DNA from: Diphasiastrum complanatum
Lineage: Eukaryota > Streptophyta > Lycopodiopsida > Lycopodiales > Lycopodiaceae
DNA: 64,000 nucleotides
NCBI GenBank assembly: GCA_029204225.1
Contig: CM055107.1
Coordinates: 45,339,927-45,403,926 of the forward strand
Reading direction: 5' to 3'
The first letter of the stretch is position 1, and each line of letters opens with the position of its first letter. A model generated the notes under the pieces. It was not told the origin of the DNA. It did not search any database and saw nothing but the letters and a program-made list of their open reading frames with translations. Shown here piece after piece: positions 38,193-49,692 of the stretch. The translations under genes were made by a program, and so were the position numbers.

Positions 38193-39001
38193 AATGTGTG
38201 ATGTCATTAGATTGTGACCATTTACAATATTATGTTCGTATTTAGGTAATGATCTAGTGTTTAGTGGTTGAATAATGAGACGTGTCTTTGTGTATGTATA
38301 CATGTTGGGAATATGGAGCTTCCATTTTGTTGTTGTTCTTAGACGTGTCATTTCTTGTTGTATAGATGTATCAATTTTAAAATGATCTGAAGTCAATGGC
38401 GATGTCATGTATACATTTTCAAGCTTTTTAACTTGTGTGAGTGCTGTATACATCAAACCATGTTTTGAAACATGTTTCGGATTGAATGCTAGCTCAGTTA
38501 TTGTCAGACCCTATGCTCGGTGTATTGTTCTTGCTATTGCTATTCTGATTGGGAATTGTTTTCTTGTAACCTTATTAAAGATAGAATGGCCAATTTGAAA
38601 TTCTTTCGTGATATACAAGTTGTAAATCTTTGTAATGTTTGCAATTTTTCACCAGAAAGAGAATTCAATTCTTTTGTGTTTATAGGTAAATGTAATGCTG
38701 AATGTATTGTGGTTCCATGAATATTAAAAGCAGTTTTTCTTGTATATGCCATTATTAATGCTCTTGGATTTTGTATATCATATGTGGTATTTCTATAATA
38801 ATGACGCAATAAACCTTGTACAAGAAGAAGCAAAGTAAATGTTTTTCCAGTACCAGTGCCTCCCGTAAAAAATAGGTGAATTTGATTTTTTGCGTTTGTT
38901 CGTTTCTTGTGCATTATGTCATCGAAAAGCAAACGTTGCATATGATTTAATTTTGCAAGTTCGTGATAATATGTATTTTGATTCATCATTTTGTATGTCA
39001 A
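38193..39001 (-). pseudogene. Helitron helicase with Walker A, second copy
   Basis: The upstream segment (39001-38540) opens near HMQRLLFDDIMHKK and has the P-loop FFTGGTGTGKTFTLLLLVQGLLRHYY, then ALIMAYTRKTAFNIHGTTIHSAL. A deletion or shift near 38600 removes the middle motifs. The frame then carries FPIRIAIARTIHRA-stop-GLT and HGLMYTALTQVKKLENVYMTSPL. Homologous to 5651-6412. Confidence 0.8.
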
Positions 39002-39248
39002 TTTTGGAGTCGTATCTATTTGTTTTTTTTTGTTGCATTCTGCATGAGTCGGGAGTTCAGTTTAAAGATCATAATTATTGTTCGTGTTATAGGTATCGAA
39101 GTTCTCATTTGATGTTTCAGTATTCGACGATTTGTTTTCAAGATCTTCCCAATTGAAGTGTGTAGATGTACATGTTTCTTGATTAAAATTCAGTTTTTGT
39201 TTGTTGTGTTGTATTGTGGCATAGTTTGTGTAGTACGCATCTTTGTAT

Positions 39249-40332
39249 TCATGTTGAATATAATTTTATAAGAAAGTCTTCAGATACTTGAAAAGGCTTA
39301 TATAGAAGCAGGTGTTCACGATAAAAAATTTCGGGATCTATATGTTTGTTGTAATTCACGTATCTGATGATTTGAATTTTGCGATATTTGCATATTTGTG
39401 ATGACGTTAATCGATTTTGCGAATGAATTTTGTTAAACAAAGGTTTGAGTAGCCATCAAGTCAAGAGAGGTATTTTTTTTAATCTTTGTTGCACATCGTA
39501 TGTCTGTTGAATCGGGATGAAGAAATTGTAAATCTTGTTTTTTTTAAAGAACGGTTTGAGATTTGTATTAATGAATGTGAATGTTCTTTTGGAAGCATGT
39601 AAAAGTAATGATAATATAATAAATGATGCAAGTTGTGCAGTCATTTGATGCACACTTTAAAATCCAGTTCCCATGTTTTTTAATCTTGTAAATGTATTTA
39701 CATTCTAACGTAAAGATTTTGTAAATGCACGTATAGAGATTGTGAAAGTGAGGTATCAATTTTTGTTAAATACGAATAAGCAAGCGGTATTTGCAATGTA
39801 CCAAGCCATGTCAGGAAATCTGTATATTTTACTGTATCAATACAATTTAATTTTTCTTTGATAATACGATATAGATTTTGGTAAAGGTTTTTTGTATGTG
39901 TTTCTACCTCTGGATATGGATGCAAAATACCAGTATATGACATGGCTGGTCGTGGATAATGGAAGCGACATTGTTTAAAGATTCGGGTTTTATAACATGT
40001 GGATCGGTGATGATGAGTTTGTATGTCTAGATTTTGTGTATTGAGTTTTGCACTTTCACATGAAATGTACATATCAATAAATTGAATAATTTTAGTTTTA
40101 AATTCTATATCATAAATCGGTGCATAGTTTGTGACCCATAGTAATCCATGTTCATGTTGACTGCCACAATTTTGAAATCTAGTAACGAAAAAGTAAACTT
40201 GAATATTTCCTAATATATTCATTTTTTTTTAAATCAATGTGCATAGTGCATTAATTTTCATGGTATAATATCTTACACGAATCGTCGGATCATGTCTGAT
40301 CAAGTTTCTACGAAATTCATTTTCAGTTCTGT
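39249..40332 (-). pseudogene. Helitron Rep domain, broken
   Basis: From the right: FRRNLIRHDPTIRVRYYTMKIN (about 40325-40250), a stop, then VYFFVTRFQNCGSQHEHGLLWV with the H-x-H metal motif of rolling-circle Rep proteins (about 40160). Next come THHHRSTCYKTRIFKQCRFHYPRPAM, ASKRTFTFINTN and IIRYVNYNKHIDPEIFYREHLLLYKPF, all in the order of Helitron Rep. Several stops and frame changes. The N-terminus stops near 40332, shortly before the non-autonomous LTR element at 40414. Confidence 0.8.
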
Positions 40333-40413
40333 AAGTATCATGTTGTGAAATGTTTGAATTTAGTTTGAAGTATCATGTTTGAAATGTTTGAAGTATCTTC
40401 TTGAATCTAGGCT

Positions 40414-41156
40414 TGTGGTGGGTTTCTTTCCTTGCCTAACCTGAATCCAAGATCTAGTCAATCTAGCATCAAGGAGACGGAGTTAGTTGTCACGCGTAGG
40501 TTCGTTCCCATGAGAGCGATAGTATAGTTCAGATTTCAACATGAATGGAGGATCTAACACTACATCCATTAACACTAAGCATTAACACTACATCCATTAA
40601 CCCTAAATCCACAACAATGATAGAAACTTACTCTTCTCTCTCTCCTTTTCTCTCTCACCAAAGCATAAAAAATAGCAATCCCAATAATGATCAAATCCAA
40701 CAATTAGCAAATACCAACGAAAGCATGAGAAATGGAGGAAAAGAGAGGAAGAGCAAGGACATTCATCAATCCATTTCTAAAGAGAACCAATCTGCTTAAT
40801 TGAAATGAGAAAATAAACATCAGGAGCAACTCGAGTTGGTCCCATTTTATAGTAGAGAAGAGGACCCTGGCCTCTGAATCCTATTGGTCCAGTCTTGCCT
40901 CTCTTTTTATTCAAATTTAAAAAAGTGTGGGAACCATCAAAATTGAAGGAAAACCCAACTTTATTCACTAACTTGACATTTAGGCCCTACGACATTAAAA
41001 GTCCCGCAAAAAGGCCTAAAGTCCTTTATTAACTTTTAACTAATCAATCAAATAACTATGTGATCATCGGGTTGGACTTACACACACAGGGTGCCAAATC
41101 CCTCTCCCTTATTAACTAGGGTTAGGGTTGCCTTGGGATCCGCAAACCCTCCAACA
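40414..41156 (-). mobile_element. 3' LTR of the large non-autonomous element
   Basis: 743 bp, minus start TGTTGGAGGGTTTGCGG at 41156. About 108 bp of its outer part is repeated almost exactly at 47761-47868. Confidence 0.9.
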
Positions 41157-41205
41157 GTATCCCCACCGAAACTGGTGGTGGTCCCACGACACCTGCAATA
41201 TGCAG

Positions 41206-42387
41206 TTATTGGGGACTTTTATTGGCTTCACGTCGAATCTTAATTAAATGATACTGCACCTTCTCCATAAAGTCAAGGCGTGCAGTATTGAAATCCAAGT
41301 TGTGTGGCAGGAAACAACGGTGGGCTCCGGCAATCCACTTGGAAGTTGTCCATGAGGTGAAGTGGGATTCCCAAGAGCCTCCCATCATATCTGCGCGGAA
41401 ATACAGTCGAGCAATTGGCGGCTGATCTTTGATTTGCTTTGAGGCCATCGGCTTATTTGAATCGAATGCCAGGGTAGGAAGGCAATCGTCCCATTTGGTT
41501 GCCATTGACGCCAACAGAGTTAGATCTTTAACAAACATTGCCGATTGTCGCACCGTTGGATCCGGAGAGTGGACATACTCTCTCTGATATGCTTGTAAGG
41601 CATGGTGGAAGTCCACTGAAATGTTCCAGTTGTAAGGCTGATGGATGATTGGCCAATTGGACGTATGGATGGTGGTTTTGTCCATAGCCAGTCCCAAATC
41701 TTTCCATTTATGTCTTCGCGGCATTGGCACGTAATAAGGATCTACCCGCAACTGGCGAGGGCTGGCGACGTAACTCCTAATTGATTCCGAAGTTTTCTCA
41801 AAAACCGTGATTCTCCATGCTGGCTGTTCTCCCAGTGTAGGTATTTTGTCCAATTCTTTGTCAGCCTCGATCTCGGAGGTCTTAAATTTCAGAACCCATT
41901 CACCATGCGAGGACTCATGCAGATGTTGTTTTAAGAAGGTCTGGATCTGGTCCTCGACGCTGATGGACCTTCTGAATAAATTTTTTGTCCTTGATGAGGA
42001 TGGACCCGCTTGTACTGCCGGTATGGTTGGCGGTTGATCTGCTAGATCTGGAGCTCTCCCCTGGTCCATGCTCGAATCAGTCCATGTATCCATTTGTATA
42101 GCTTCTTGGCATGAAGGGGAGAATTGCGGCATGACCGGGACGAGGATTTGTGGTCCGGCTTCCAACACTTGAGCGGCTATTTTTTCATAGGTGGTGATGG
42201 TCTCTTTTGCCTTTGCCAACTCGGTTGAAGCTGCTCCTTTGAACCTATCAAAGCGGCCTTGGAATCCTTGAAGGGCCACTTTGTATGTTTCCACTTTAAT
42301 ATGCAATCTCCGTCGGTGTGACCGGACGATCGGGTATTTGCGTTTGCAGATAGGCATCACGCTCAAGGGTGGTCGTATCCAATTCAC
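41206..42387 (-). pseudogene. Non-autonomous element ORF, C-terminal part
   Basis: 393 open codons, no known enzyme motif. The first 80 residues continue a coiled coil (KVETYKVALQGFQGRFDRFKGA, AKAKETITTYEKIAAQVLEAG). The middle is P/S-rich (about residues 95-140: DLADQPPTIPAVQAGPSSSR). The rest looks globular, with tryptophan-containing blocks (SSHGEWVLKFKTSEIEADKELDKIP, WPIIHQPYNWNISVDFHHALQAY, SWESHFTSWTTSKWIAGAHRCFLP). It ends 39 bp before the polypurine tract. Not recognised as gag by motif; the position and coiled coil would allow a gag-like structural protein. A frame change near 42330 separates it from the upstream part. Confidence 0.6.
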
Positions 42388-42418
42388 CTTGAAGCTGTGT
42401 GCGATCTTGTTCGGCCAT

Positions 42419-43099
42419 CTGTAATTGCCCCTTCAGCAGCTGCACCTATTGCCTGGCATCTTGCACTGCCTTATCTACCTGATCCTGTGCGGTTGTCAGG
42501 GCGTTTTGCAGGGAGCTGATGTAGGTTTCCAAGCGATCAGCTTGTTGCTAGGCCAATTTCTTTTCGCTTTTAGCCTTTTCTTCACGTGGTTTGGCTATCT
42601 TTAACTCTCGATCCAGCTGAACAATTTTCTGGCTGATCAGATTGTTTTCGGATCCTAGATCAGAGCTCCTCTGTTCCATTTCCTTCTTCTTATCCAGCAT
42701 ATACTGGATTACTTGCCCAAGGCTTGAAACCAACCCTAGAGCATCACCAGAATCTATGGTCGTGGAGGTGGCAGCAGCAGGAGAACCTGATGGTACCATC
42801 CTTGGTAGGTGTGGAATAGGTGCCACGGTCTCTTCTTCTTCAAAAGTGTCCTCCTCTTCAAACCCTTCAGGCACCGTGCCGTCGAACTGCTTTGGTGACG
42901 TTACAACTGTGTCGACCCAAAGTGTGGTTGGGCTACCTTGTGTGGGTGGTTGTTGACTGGCATCTTTGACACCAACAGTAGATTCATGGTTATGCCCAAA
43001 TCCTCTTCTAGGGGATTGGGGTTCAAAGGGCACTGGGCTCTGGGTCATTTCAAAGATTTCAGTGGCCCCAAGGGGGTCAGAATCATCGAACATATCCAT
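42419..43099 (-). pseudogene. Non-autonomous element ORF, N-terminal coiled-coil part
   Basis: From ATG 43099 (MDMFDDSDPLGATEIFEMTQ), acidic and P/S/T-rich, then a coiled coil beginning near LVSSLGQVIQYMLDKKKEMEQRSS. A TAG at 42548 and a second TAG further on (near 42450) interrupt it, yet the heptad pattern continues in the same frame (QQADRLETYISSLQNALTTAQDQ; VQLLKGQLQMAEQDRTQLQ) before the frame change near 42330. An in-frame TAG also lies just upstream of the ATG. Originally one long coiled-coil protein with 41206-42387. Confidence 0.55.
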
Positions 43100-43173
43100 G
43101 AAGAACTATGTGTTGGGTGAGGTTGCTTCGGTGTGCGGGGGTGAGGCGGCCTGGGCAGTTGTGATGGGAATGG

Positions 43174-43178
43174 TAGGC
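43174..43178 (+). other. Target duplication TAGGC, left copy
   Basis: TAGGC precedes the nested 5' LTR at 43179 and recurs after its 3' LTR at 47722-47726. Confidence 0.9.
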
Positions 43179-44379
43179 TGTTGTAAAGCTACCTTTACAA
43201 GCTTTACTTCCGGCGCCACTGGCGCTAGCAGCGCCCCTACTGCTCCCGGTGCCACTGTGACCAGAATCCAGCCGGCGCCAAGTTCCTATGGCTGAAAATC
43301 TTTGATCGGTTCTAGCGGAGTCCAGAGAGCTCAGATCGATGTGCAATCACCTCACACGATCTAGGCATGATTAAAGGAAACCTGGGGATCAGTAAAATCT
43401 AGAGAGAGAAAATGACTTTCTAGAAAGAGAAAATACCAGAGAGAGAAAAACGTGCTTTACCAGCTTGGGTAGAGTGCTTGGTATGAGGGGGGGGGTGCTG
43501 AATCACACCAATACTATAGGGGAGTGCGGGTTGTGACTCAGGGCGAGCTCCAACCAAGTCTCAGCCTCCCTTGCTGGAATGTTGTCATGGCTTTCGCCTT
43601 GGCATGCTAGCGCCTCGGAGACTAGGGTCGGTCACACACTTGAAATGTAACCTTCTCAGATTTATCAATTAAGTGGGATTTTCCTCAAACTGACTCTGAT
43701 TACCTTCTGGGTTTCAGTGTTCGGTAAAAGCGCCAGTTGTAAGGCCGCTTCCAAATTTTTAAGTTGGCACATAGCTGAGGGTCGTATCCCGGGACGCCAG
43801 CGGTATGCCGTTGGGACCATTCGGTCCATGGCGCCAGCGGTATGCTGTCGGGACCATTTGGTCCAGGAACTGGTTGTCTCCATATCTGTCGCGGCTTGTG
43901 GTTCTGAGTGTTCCTTGCATGAACGTGAATGGGTTAAGCTCTTGGGGAACGGGCTCTAACATGTCGGCTGAGTTGGATGGCTTGCTTGGGTGGAAGTTAC
44001 CTATTTATGGCTGTCCAGTCAGGCGTGGCGCCAGGTTGGCTTCCAGCGCTCGTGACGAAGCTTTCAGTTGGTTAAGTCTGATGTAAGTTGGACCGCTTGC
44101 TTGGAATGGATGTTACTCGTTTGTAATGAAGCTTCGAGTTGGTTAAGTTTGATGTATGTTGGGTGGCTTGCTTGGAGGGAAGTCACCCACATCGGGACCC
44201 CCGATCTGGCATGGTGCCATGTTGGATCTCAATGTTGGTTTTTGGAACTTCAAGTTGGTTAAGTTTGATCGTTGTTGGCGAGTTGGCTGCTTGTATGTCA
44301 AGTGGGTTTGGATGGCAAGAGTTGAAGGCTGGGAAGCTAAGTCGTGGTTCCCGGCTCCCTTTGGGATGTCTGCGCTATA
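43179..44379 (+). mobile_element. 5' LTR of the nested non-autonomous element
   Basis: 1201 bp, starts TGTTGTAAAGCTACC, ends GCGCTATA. Near-identical along its length to 46528-47721, with small indels (extra CATAGCTGAGGGTCGTATCC stretch here; extra GCGCC-rich stretch there). Confidence 0.92.
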
Positions 44380-44381
44380 TG

Positions 44382-44393
44382 TGGTATCAGAGC
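44382..44393 (+). other. Primer binding site, tRNA-iMet
   Basis: Exact TGGTATCAGAGC two bases after the 5' LTR. Confidence 0.9.
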
Positions 44394-46527
44394 CGATTGG
44401 CCGGTCAGCTATGCGGATCTCACAGAAATGGCCACGATTTGGAGTTCATCAAGACAACTGTTGTGCAAGGTGCTACCCACAGTGTAGGCACGGGTGCGTC
44501 CACGGTCGGGGTGGTCGGCAGAACGGGGGACTTGATGAGTCAAGGTGCTGCCCTTGAGGTGTAAGCACGGTCGGTTCTCGCGGTTCGGGCCTGGCGCTAT
44601 CTGCACGTAGGACAGATGAGGCAGTGTGCTGCCATTAGATTGGTGTAAGCACGGTCTGTGCCTTGTGGGGTGCGGGGCGACATATTCGAACTGTACGGGT
44701 TAACCATTGATACAGAGATGCTGCTCAAATTTGGGTGTAAAGCACGGGTGGTTAGCTGCCTGTACGGGATAGCTGCCGATCGTTTAGCTATAAGGGCTAT
44801 CGACCAAAAAGTGGTGGGGCGTGACTGAGGCAATGTGCTGCTTAATGGTGACAGCACGGATAGTTGGAGGGGTGTCCTATGTGGGCTGATTCTGTGATCG
44901 ATTTGTATGGGCACGGCCAGGCAAAGGTCCGTTGGCAGGACCATCTCAAATGGGGACCTTGTCTTTGTTACTTGTTAGTAAACCTGCCTGAGTGTCTTAC
45001 TTGTATGTATTCGTGGTGAGTCTTAGTACTCGTGCTTTGCCTAGTTTCCATGATTGCTTGTGATACAAGGAGCTGATGGCTCGAGAAGGAACCTTTCTTT
45101 TGAAGGCTGATACCATCAAACAAAGAGGACTACAGAATCTGTGGAACGGATTTGCAGTTCAAGTACTCGCACGTGAACGGCAACAAAATGACTCAATGTT
45201 TGCAAAGGATGGATGGCTAGCCTGTTTCTTGGGTTAGTTTCATTTGCGACAACGCCCACCAGACGCAAGCAGAAAGTCAAAAGTTGGAAAGGGCAATTTC
45301 AGGGGAGATCTTCTATGGAGCAGTTGGTCTTCATTTTGGGACGGCCACCTTCGGAACTGAAACTCACTGAGCATGGGTGATATCCAGTATCAGTTGGGTT
45401 TTTCCTCAAAGGGGAAAGACTAGGATCCTCTTCAAAGATTGGAAACAAGTTGGATCGAGCCATAATCCTAGCAGATGGAAAGCAAAGTGTTGGAAAGGCT
45501 TTTTGTCCGAAGAACTCTACTCTAAGTCCGATCAACTGATTTTATAAGTGGAGGGGAACTATCACACACACCTCTCTCTTGGGGCAAATTTTGAATGGGG
45601 GCAAATTCAAGGTGACCTAGCCATACTCACACGAGGAGACTAGCGAACTTTGGACCTAATAAGTTCATAAGTTTTTGTTGTGGAAAGGAAAGCTTGTTAT
45701 AGGCTTTCTCTGGACCAGCAATGACTAGGAAACATATGAGTACGTTGGCTTGTGTTACGTGTAAGGCAGTTGATCAATGAAGAAAGTTGATTCTTGCATG
45801 AGAGACTTGGTATTTCGAACGGACGCTAAGGGACAGTTCACGTTGAGATCGGACTAGTGCAAACTCTGGGTGCATGTGTCTGATTCAAAGAAAGCTACTT
45901 GAAGCCAAGCTCGATGTACACTTCTTGTTTTGACCGTGAGGCAACTGACCAGTGATGGAATTGTGAAAGTCAAGTTTTGCGCGACGGACATGGTGCTTCA
46001 AACAAATGCGAAGAGATAGTTCGGATGCGGATCAAACTGGTGCAACCCTTTGGCTTTCCACGAGGTCAATGGTTACATTTGGGCTGATTCAAAGAGCTAC
46101 TTCAAGCTAAGTGAGAGGTGCAAGGTGCAGAAGCAACAAGGCACGGAGTGGACCACAAAGTGGGCAATCAAACGATAAATCCTTTGGCTCAGGGAGCCTT
46201 GATACCTATGCGGAACTGATCAAAACAAGGGCGAACATTTCAAAGAAAGGCCTCTGTCACCAGTTAATAAGGTTCTTGGGTTTTACGAAAGCGATATCAA
46301 ATCTACGCTTTTCCCAGACAAAGAGATATTTTCAAGTTATGTAATTTTTCAGTACAAAGAGCTGAGCCTCCGACTTGTGGTGTGCCAGCTTCAATGTTAA
46401 TAAAAAGTGGCCAGTAAATTGAGTACTATGCCAAGTAGCTTAAATGTATAGTTATTTTAATTTGGAGACACCTTTACTTTAATCTGACATCTGATGAGGA
46501 CATCAGATTTTATAAAGGTGGGGTGGA
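44394..46527 (+). mobile_element. Internal region of the nested element, no pol
   Basis: 2.1 kb between primer site and polypurine tract (AAAGGTGGGGTGGA, 46514-46527). The first 500 bp repeat a motif of the type AGGCAGTGTGCTGCC...GTAAGCACGG several times. The only open frames are short and have no zinc knuckle, protease, integrase or RT motif. Structure complete, coding absent, so it must be mobilised by another element. Confidence 0.8.
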
Positions 46528-47721
46528 TGTTGTAAAGCTACCTTTACAAGCTTTACTTCTGGCGCCACTGGTGCCAGCTATGTCCCCGGCGCCAGCAGCG
46601 CCCCTGCTGCTCCCAGCGCCGGCGCCGCTCTCGGCGCCACTGTGACCAGAATCCAGCCGGCGCCAAGTTCCTATGGCTGAAAATCTTTGATCGGTTCTAG
46701 CGGAGTCCAGAGAGCTCAGATCGATGTGCAATCACCTCACATGATCTAGGCATGATTAAAGGAAGCTTGGGGATCAATAAAATCTAGAGAGAGAAAATGA
46801 CTTTCTAGAAAGAGAAAATTCTAGAGAGAGAAAAACGTGCCTTACCAGCTTGGGTAGAGTGCTTGGTATGAGGGGGGTGCCGAATCACACCAATACTATA
46901 GGGGAGTGCGGGTTGCAACTCAGGGCGAGCTCCAACCAAGTCTCAGCCTCCCTTGCTGGAATGTTGCCATGGCTCTCGCCTTGGCACGCTAGCGCCCCGG
47001 AGACTAGGGTCAGTCACACACTTGAAATGTAACCTTCTCAGATTTATCAATAAAGTGGGATTTTCCTCAAACTGACTTTGATTACCTTCTGGGTTTCAGT
47101 GTTCAGTAAAAGCGCCAGTTGTAAGGCCGCTTCCAAATTTTTAAGTTGGCAGTCGAGACCATTCGGTCCGTGGCGCCAGCGGTATGCTGTCGGGACCATT
47201 TGGTCCAGGAACTGGTTGTCTCCATATTTGTCGTAGCTTGTGGTTCTGAGTGTTCCTTGCATGAACGTGAATGGGTTAAGCTCTTGGGGAACGGGCTCTA
47301 ACTTGTCGGCTGAGTTGGATGGCTTGTTTGGGTGGAAGTTACCTATTTATGGCTGTCCAGTCTGGCATGGCTCCAGGTTGGCTTCCAGCGCTCGTGACGA
47401 AGCTTTCAGTTGGTTAAGTCTGATGTAAGTCAGACCGCTTGCTTGGAATGGATGTTACTCGTTTGTAACGAAGCTTCGAGTTGGTTAAGTTTGATGTATG
47501 TCAGGTGGCTTGCTTGGAGGGAAGTCACCCACATCGGGACCCCCGATCTGGCATGGCGCCAGGTTGGATCTCAATGTTGGTTTTTGGAACTTCAAGTTGG
47601 TTAAGTCTGATCGTTGTTGGCGAGTTGGCTGCTTGTATGTCAAGTGGGTTTGGATGGCAAGAGTTGAAGGCTGGGAAGCTAAGTCGTGGTTCTCGGCTCC
47701 CTTTGGAATGCATGCGCTACA
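46528..47721 (+). mobile_element. 3' LTR of the nested non-autonomous element
   Basis: 1194 bp, TGTTGTAAAGC to GCGCTACA, followed by target duplication TAGGC. Confidence 0.92.
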
Positions 47722-47760
47722 TAGGCCCACTGGTCACAGAATGCTTTTGACTAGCGACAT

Positions 47761-47868
47761 CAAATAACTATGTGATCATCGGGTTGGACTTACACACGCA
47801 GGGTGCCAAATCCCTCTCACTTATTAACTAGGGTTAGGGTTGCCTTGGGATCCGCAAACCCTCCAACA
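47761..47868 (-). mobile_element. Remnant of the 5' LTR of the large non-autonomous element
   Basis: Matches 41049-41156 with a few differences and ends at target duplication AGGCT. Only 34 bases of internal sequence remain between it and the nested element. Confidence 0.88.
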
Positions 47869-47874
47869 AGGCTC

Positions 47875-47962
47875 TTCTTGTAGTATAGTGATATGTGCCC
47901 CACCTGTCAGTTCGGCACATCTACGGCCTGATCTCGATCCTTGACTGGCAATGGAAGCTCAA
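47875..47962 (+). other. tRNA-Asp-like sequence, nearly full length
   Basis: TTGTAGTATAGTG, CCACCTGTCA, CTCGATCC and GGCAATGG follow the order of plant tRNA-Asp(GUC), with an expanded variable part. Sense orientation, as at 4012-4074. The non-autonomous element at 40414-47868 inserted at its 5' edge. Too degenerate to be a working tRNA gene. Confidence 0.45.
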
Positions 47963-49210
47963 CTTGAATGCTTGATCTATCGTGACTCATATATCTACGT
48001 TCTACAGTTCTACTTCAGATTTTTTCTTGGTTTCTTACAGTCTGTAGATTATTTCTAAACTAATCTAATCAAGAAACAGGAAACAAGATTGGATCAACTC
48101 CTATTGAAATCACTAGATCAACAAAACAACATCTAACTAAAGATTGCAAGAACCTACAAAGTGCTTCTTATGAATATCACTCAACATTTGTAAGAAGAAT
48201 TCCTCAGGGATCCAAGCACAAAGCACCGTCGGATCTGAGTAGAATGATGGAGCAGCCACTAAGCCCTACACATCTACCTGATGTTAATCACAAAACCAAA
48301 CTTGGAAGAAGGAAGAATCAACAATCACATTCATACACAAGTACCCAAATTGAATGCATGAAGATGGAGCATAGAATGAAATGCAAATGGTAGGATCTTC
48401 AATTAACAAAGCAACAACATTTCCTTACAAAATCATATGCTATGGAACTCGTGGAGGAGGCTCCTATTTGTGCTTACAAGAGGTGAACCACATTCTATAA
48501 CCTTTTGGGTTCCACCTCTTGACTTACAAGTGACCATTCTATAATCTTTTGGGTTCCACCTCTTACACATTATTAGGAGGCCTCTTTCTTGAAAATACAT
48601 CTCAAGTTTGAGAGGCCCAAATTGCTCGCTCCCGCATGGTTTTCTATCTCTTGGGAATTACCATGGGGCTCACGGTATATGCACTTAGCGTATCACTAGT
48701 AATTCTTGTGCTCTTAGACTTGGATCTCAACGTCATCTCCATTCAAATCCCTTTTGAGTGAAGTTATGGACTCGGCTCATTACATTCGCCATGTCCATTT
48801 ACATTTATTTTACTTTATGCATAGGCAAGCTTTGGGCTCTTTTTTATTCATTATTTGACATTTAGACTATATGGTTGGCCTTGGGCCCTATTATTGACAT
48901 TTAGACCATATTATTGGCCTTGGGCCCTATGATTCACTATATTGGTTATTTGGTCATATTACTGAGAGTGGGGGGCTTCTTGGAGGGCGCCCTATTTTCC
49001 CTCTCAGTTTGGCCCTAGCCATTGGAAGCTTCCTTTTAGGGCTTCCTCTTGGCTATAAGTAGGGATTCTGTGTCGTTTGTTACTTGGCTTATGATATGAT
49101 CTCCTTCTTTAGTCTCTTTAAGCTTTCTCTCTCCTGCTTTCTAGGGTTAAGTCTTGCTTATGTGATGCTTTCATAGACTAAATCTAGATCAGTCGTGGCT
49201 ACGTTCATAA
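47963..49210 (+). mobile_element. LTR material; the right part is a plus-strand Copia-type 5' LTR
   Basis: The right boundary (about 49210) is set by the primer site. CTATAAGTA at 49053-49061 is a plausible TATA box about 150 bp before it. Around 48860-48950 a unit with TTGGCCTTGGGCCCTATTATTGACATTTAGACCATA-type sequence is repeated about twice. The left part may be another LTR adjoining the tRNA-Asp-like sequence; the border was not found. Confidence 0.45.
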
Positions 49211-49212
49211 CT

Positions 49213-49225
49213 TGGTATCAGAGCA
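49213..49225 (+). other. Primer binding site, tRNA-iMet
   Basis: TGGTATCAGAGCA, exact over the initiator tRNA-Met core. Confidence 0.9.
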
Positions 49226-49349
49226 CTTTCCTGAGCATCTCCATTGAGCAGATTTTTCTCTCACAGGAGGGCGCCCATCTTCAGCTTGGATCTTCACCAT
49301 TTTTCGGCCGGATCTTCAGCATTTCTCCACACTTGTCTCGCAGATTTTC

Positions 49350-49534
49350 ATGATGGATCGAAGGAGGACAGGCGCCCACTCGCTGCCCATTTCTAGCGCC
49401 CTCTTGCTGGCTGCCTACTGCTGCATTTTCAGCCTTTTTCCTCCCCTATTTTGGGCGTCCTACTGCCTCCTATTTGCTGCCCTATTGGGCGCCCTCATGC
49501 TTGCTGACCAGCCCCCTACTGCTCCTTCCTTTCC
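49350..49534 (+). pseudogene. Possible gag start of the plus-strand element, truncated
   Basis: An open frame from ATG 49350 or 49353 (MMDRRRTGAHSLPISS) follows the primer site by 125 bp, so a gag start is expected here, but it has no gag motif and is rich in A/L/P. It is cut at 49535 by LTR sequence of the minus-strand Copia element. Confidence 0.3.
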
Positions 49535-49692
49535 TGTACATATAGTTATTCACTCAGACAACCCATGCATGACCCAGGTTGCCGTTGGCGGGAAGAGTGT
49601 CCCGTCGACTTGCCTCGTGGCGAGGCCAACTAATCCTTATCAACTGATAGGACCCACAGTACAGTAGCACAGTGACTCTACTTTAATTTTAA
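49535..49692 (-). mobile_element. Truncated 3' LTR of the minus-strand Copia element
   Basis: 158 bp matching 55257-55414; the outer 112 bp are missing. The polypurine-like AAGAGAGAGAG lies directly right (49693-49706, minus strand). Confidence 0.85.

Larger units (their letters stand above)
40414..47868 (-). mobile_element. Large non-autonomous Gypsy-like element (LARD-type)
   Basis: Flanked by AGGCT on both sides (40409-40413, 47869-47873), ends TG...CA. 3' LTR 40414-41156, polypurine tract on its right (minus GGTGGGGATAC, 41157-41167), an internal part with a coiled-coil ORF and no pol, and a 5' LTR reduced to 108 bp (47761-47868). The 5' LTR deletion also removed the primer site. LTR family is the Athila-like one at 18556-19407. 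A second element is nested at 43179-47721. Confidence 0.85.

Noticed and set aside
44139-44564. 141-codon and 133-codon ORFs in the nested element
   Set aside because: They cross the LTR border and primer site, are repeated only because the LTR is repeated, and show no motif.
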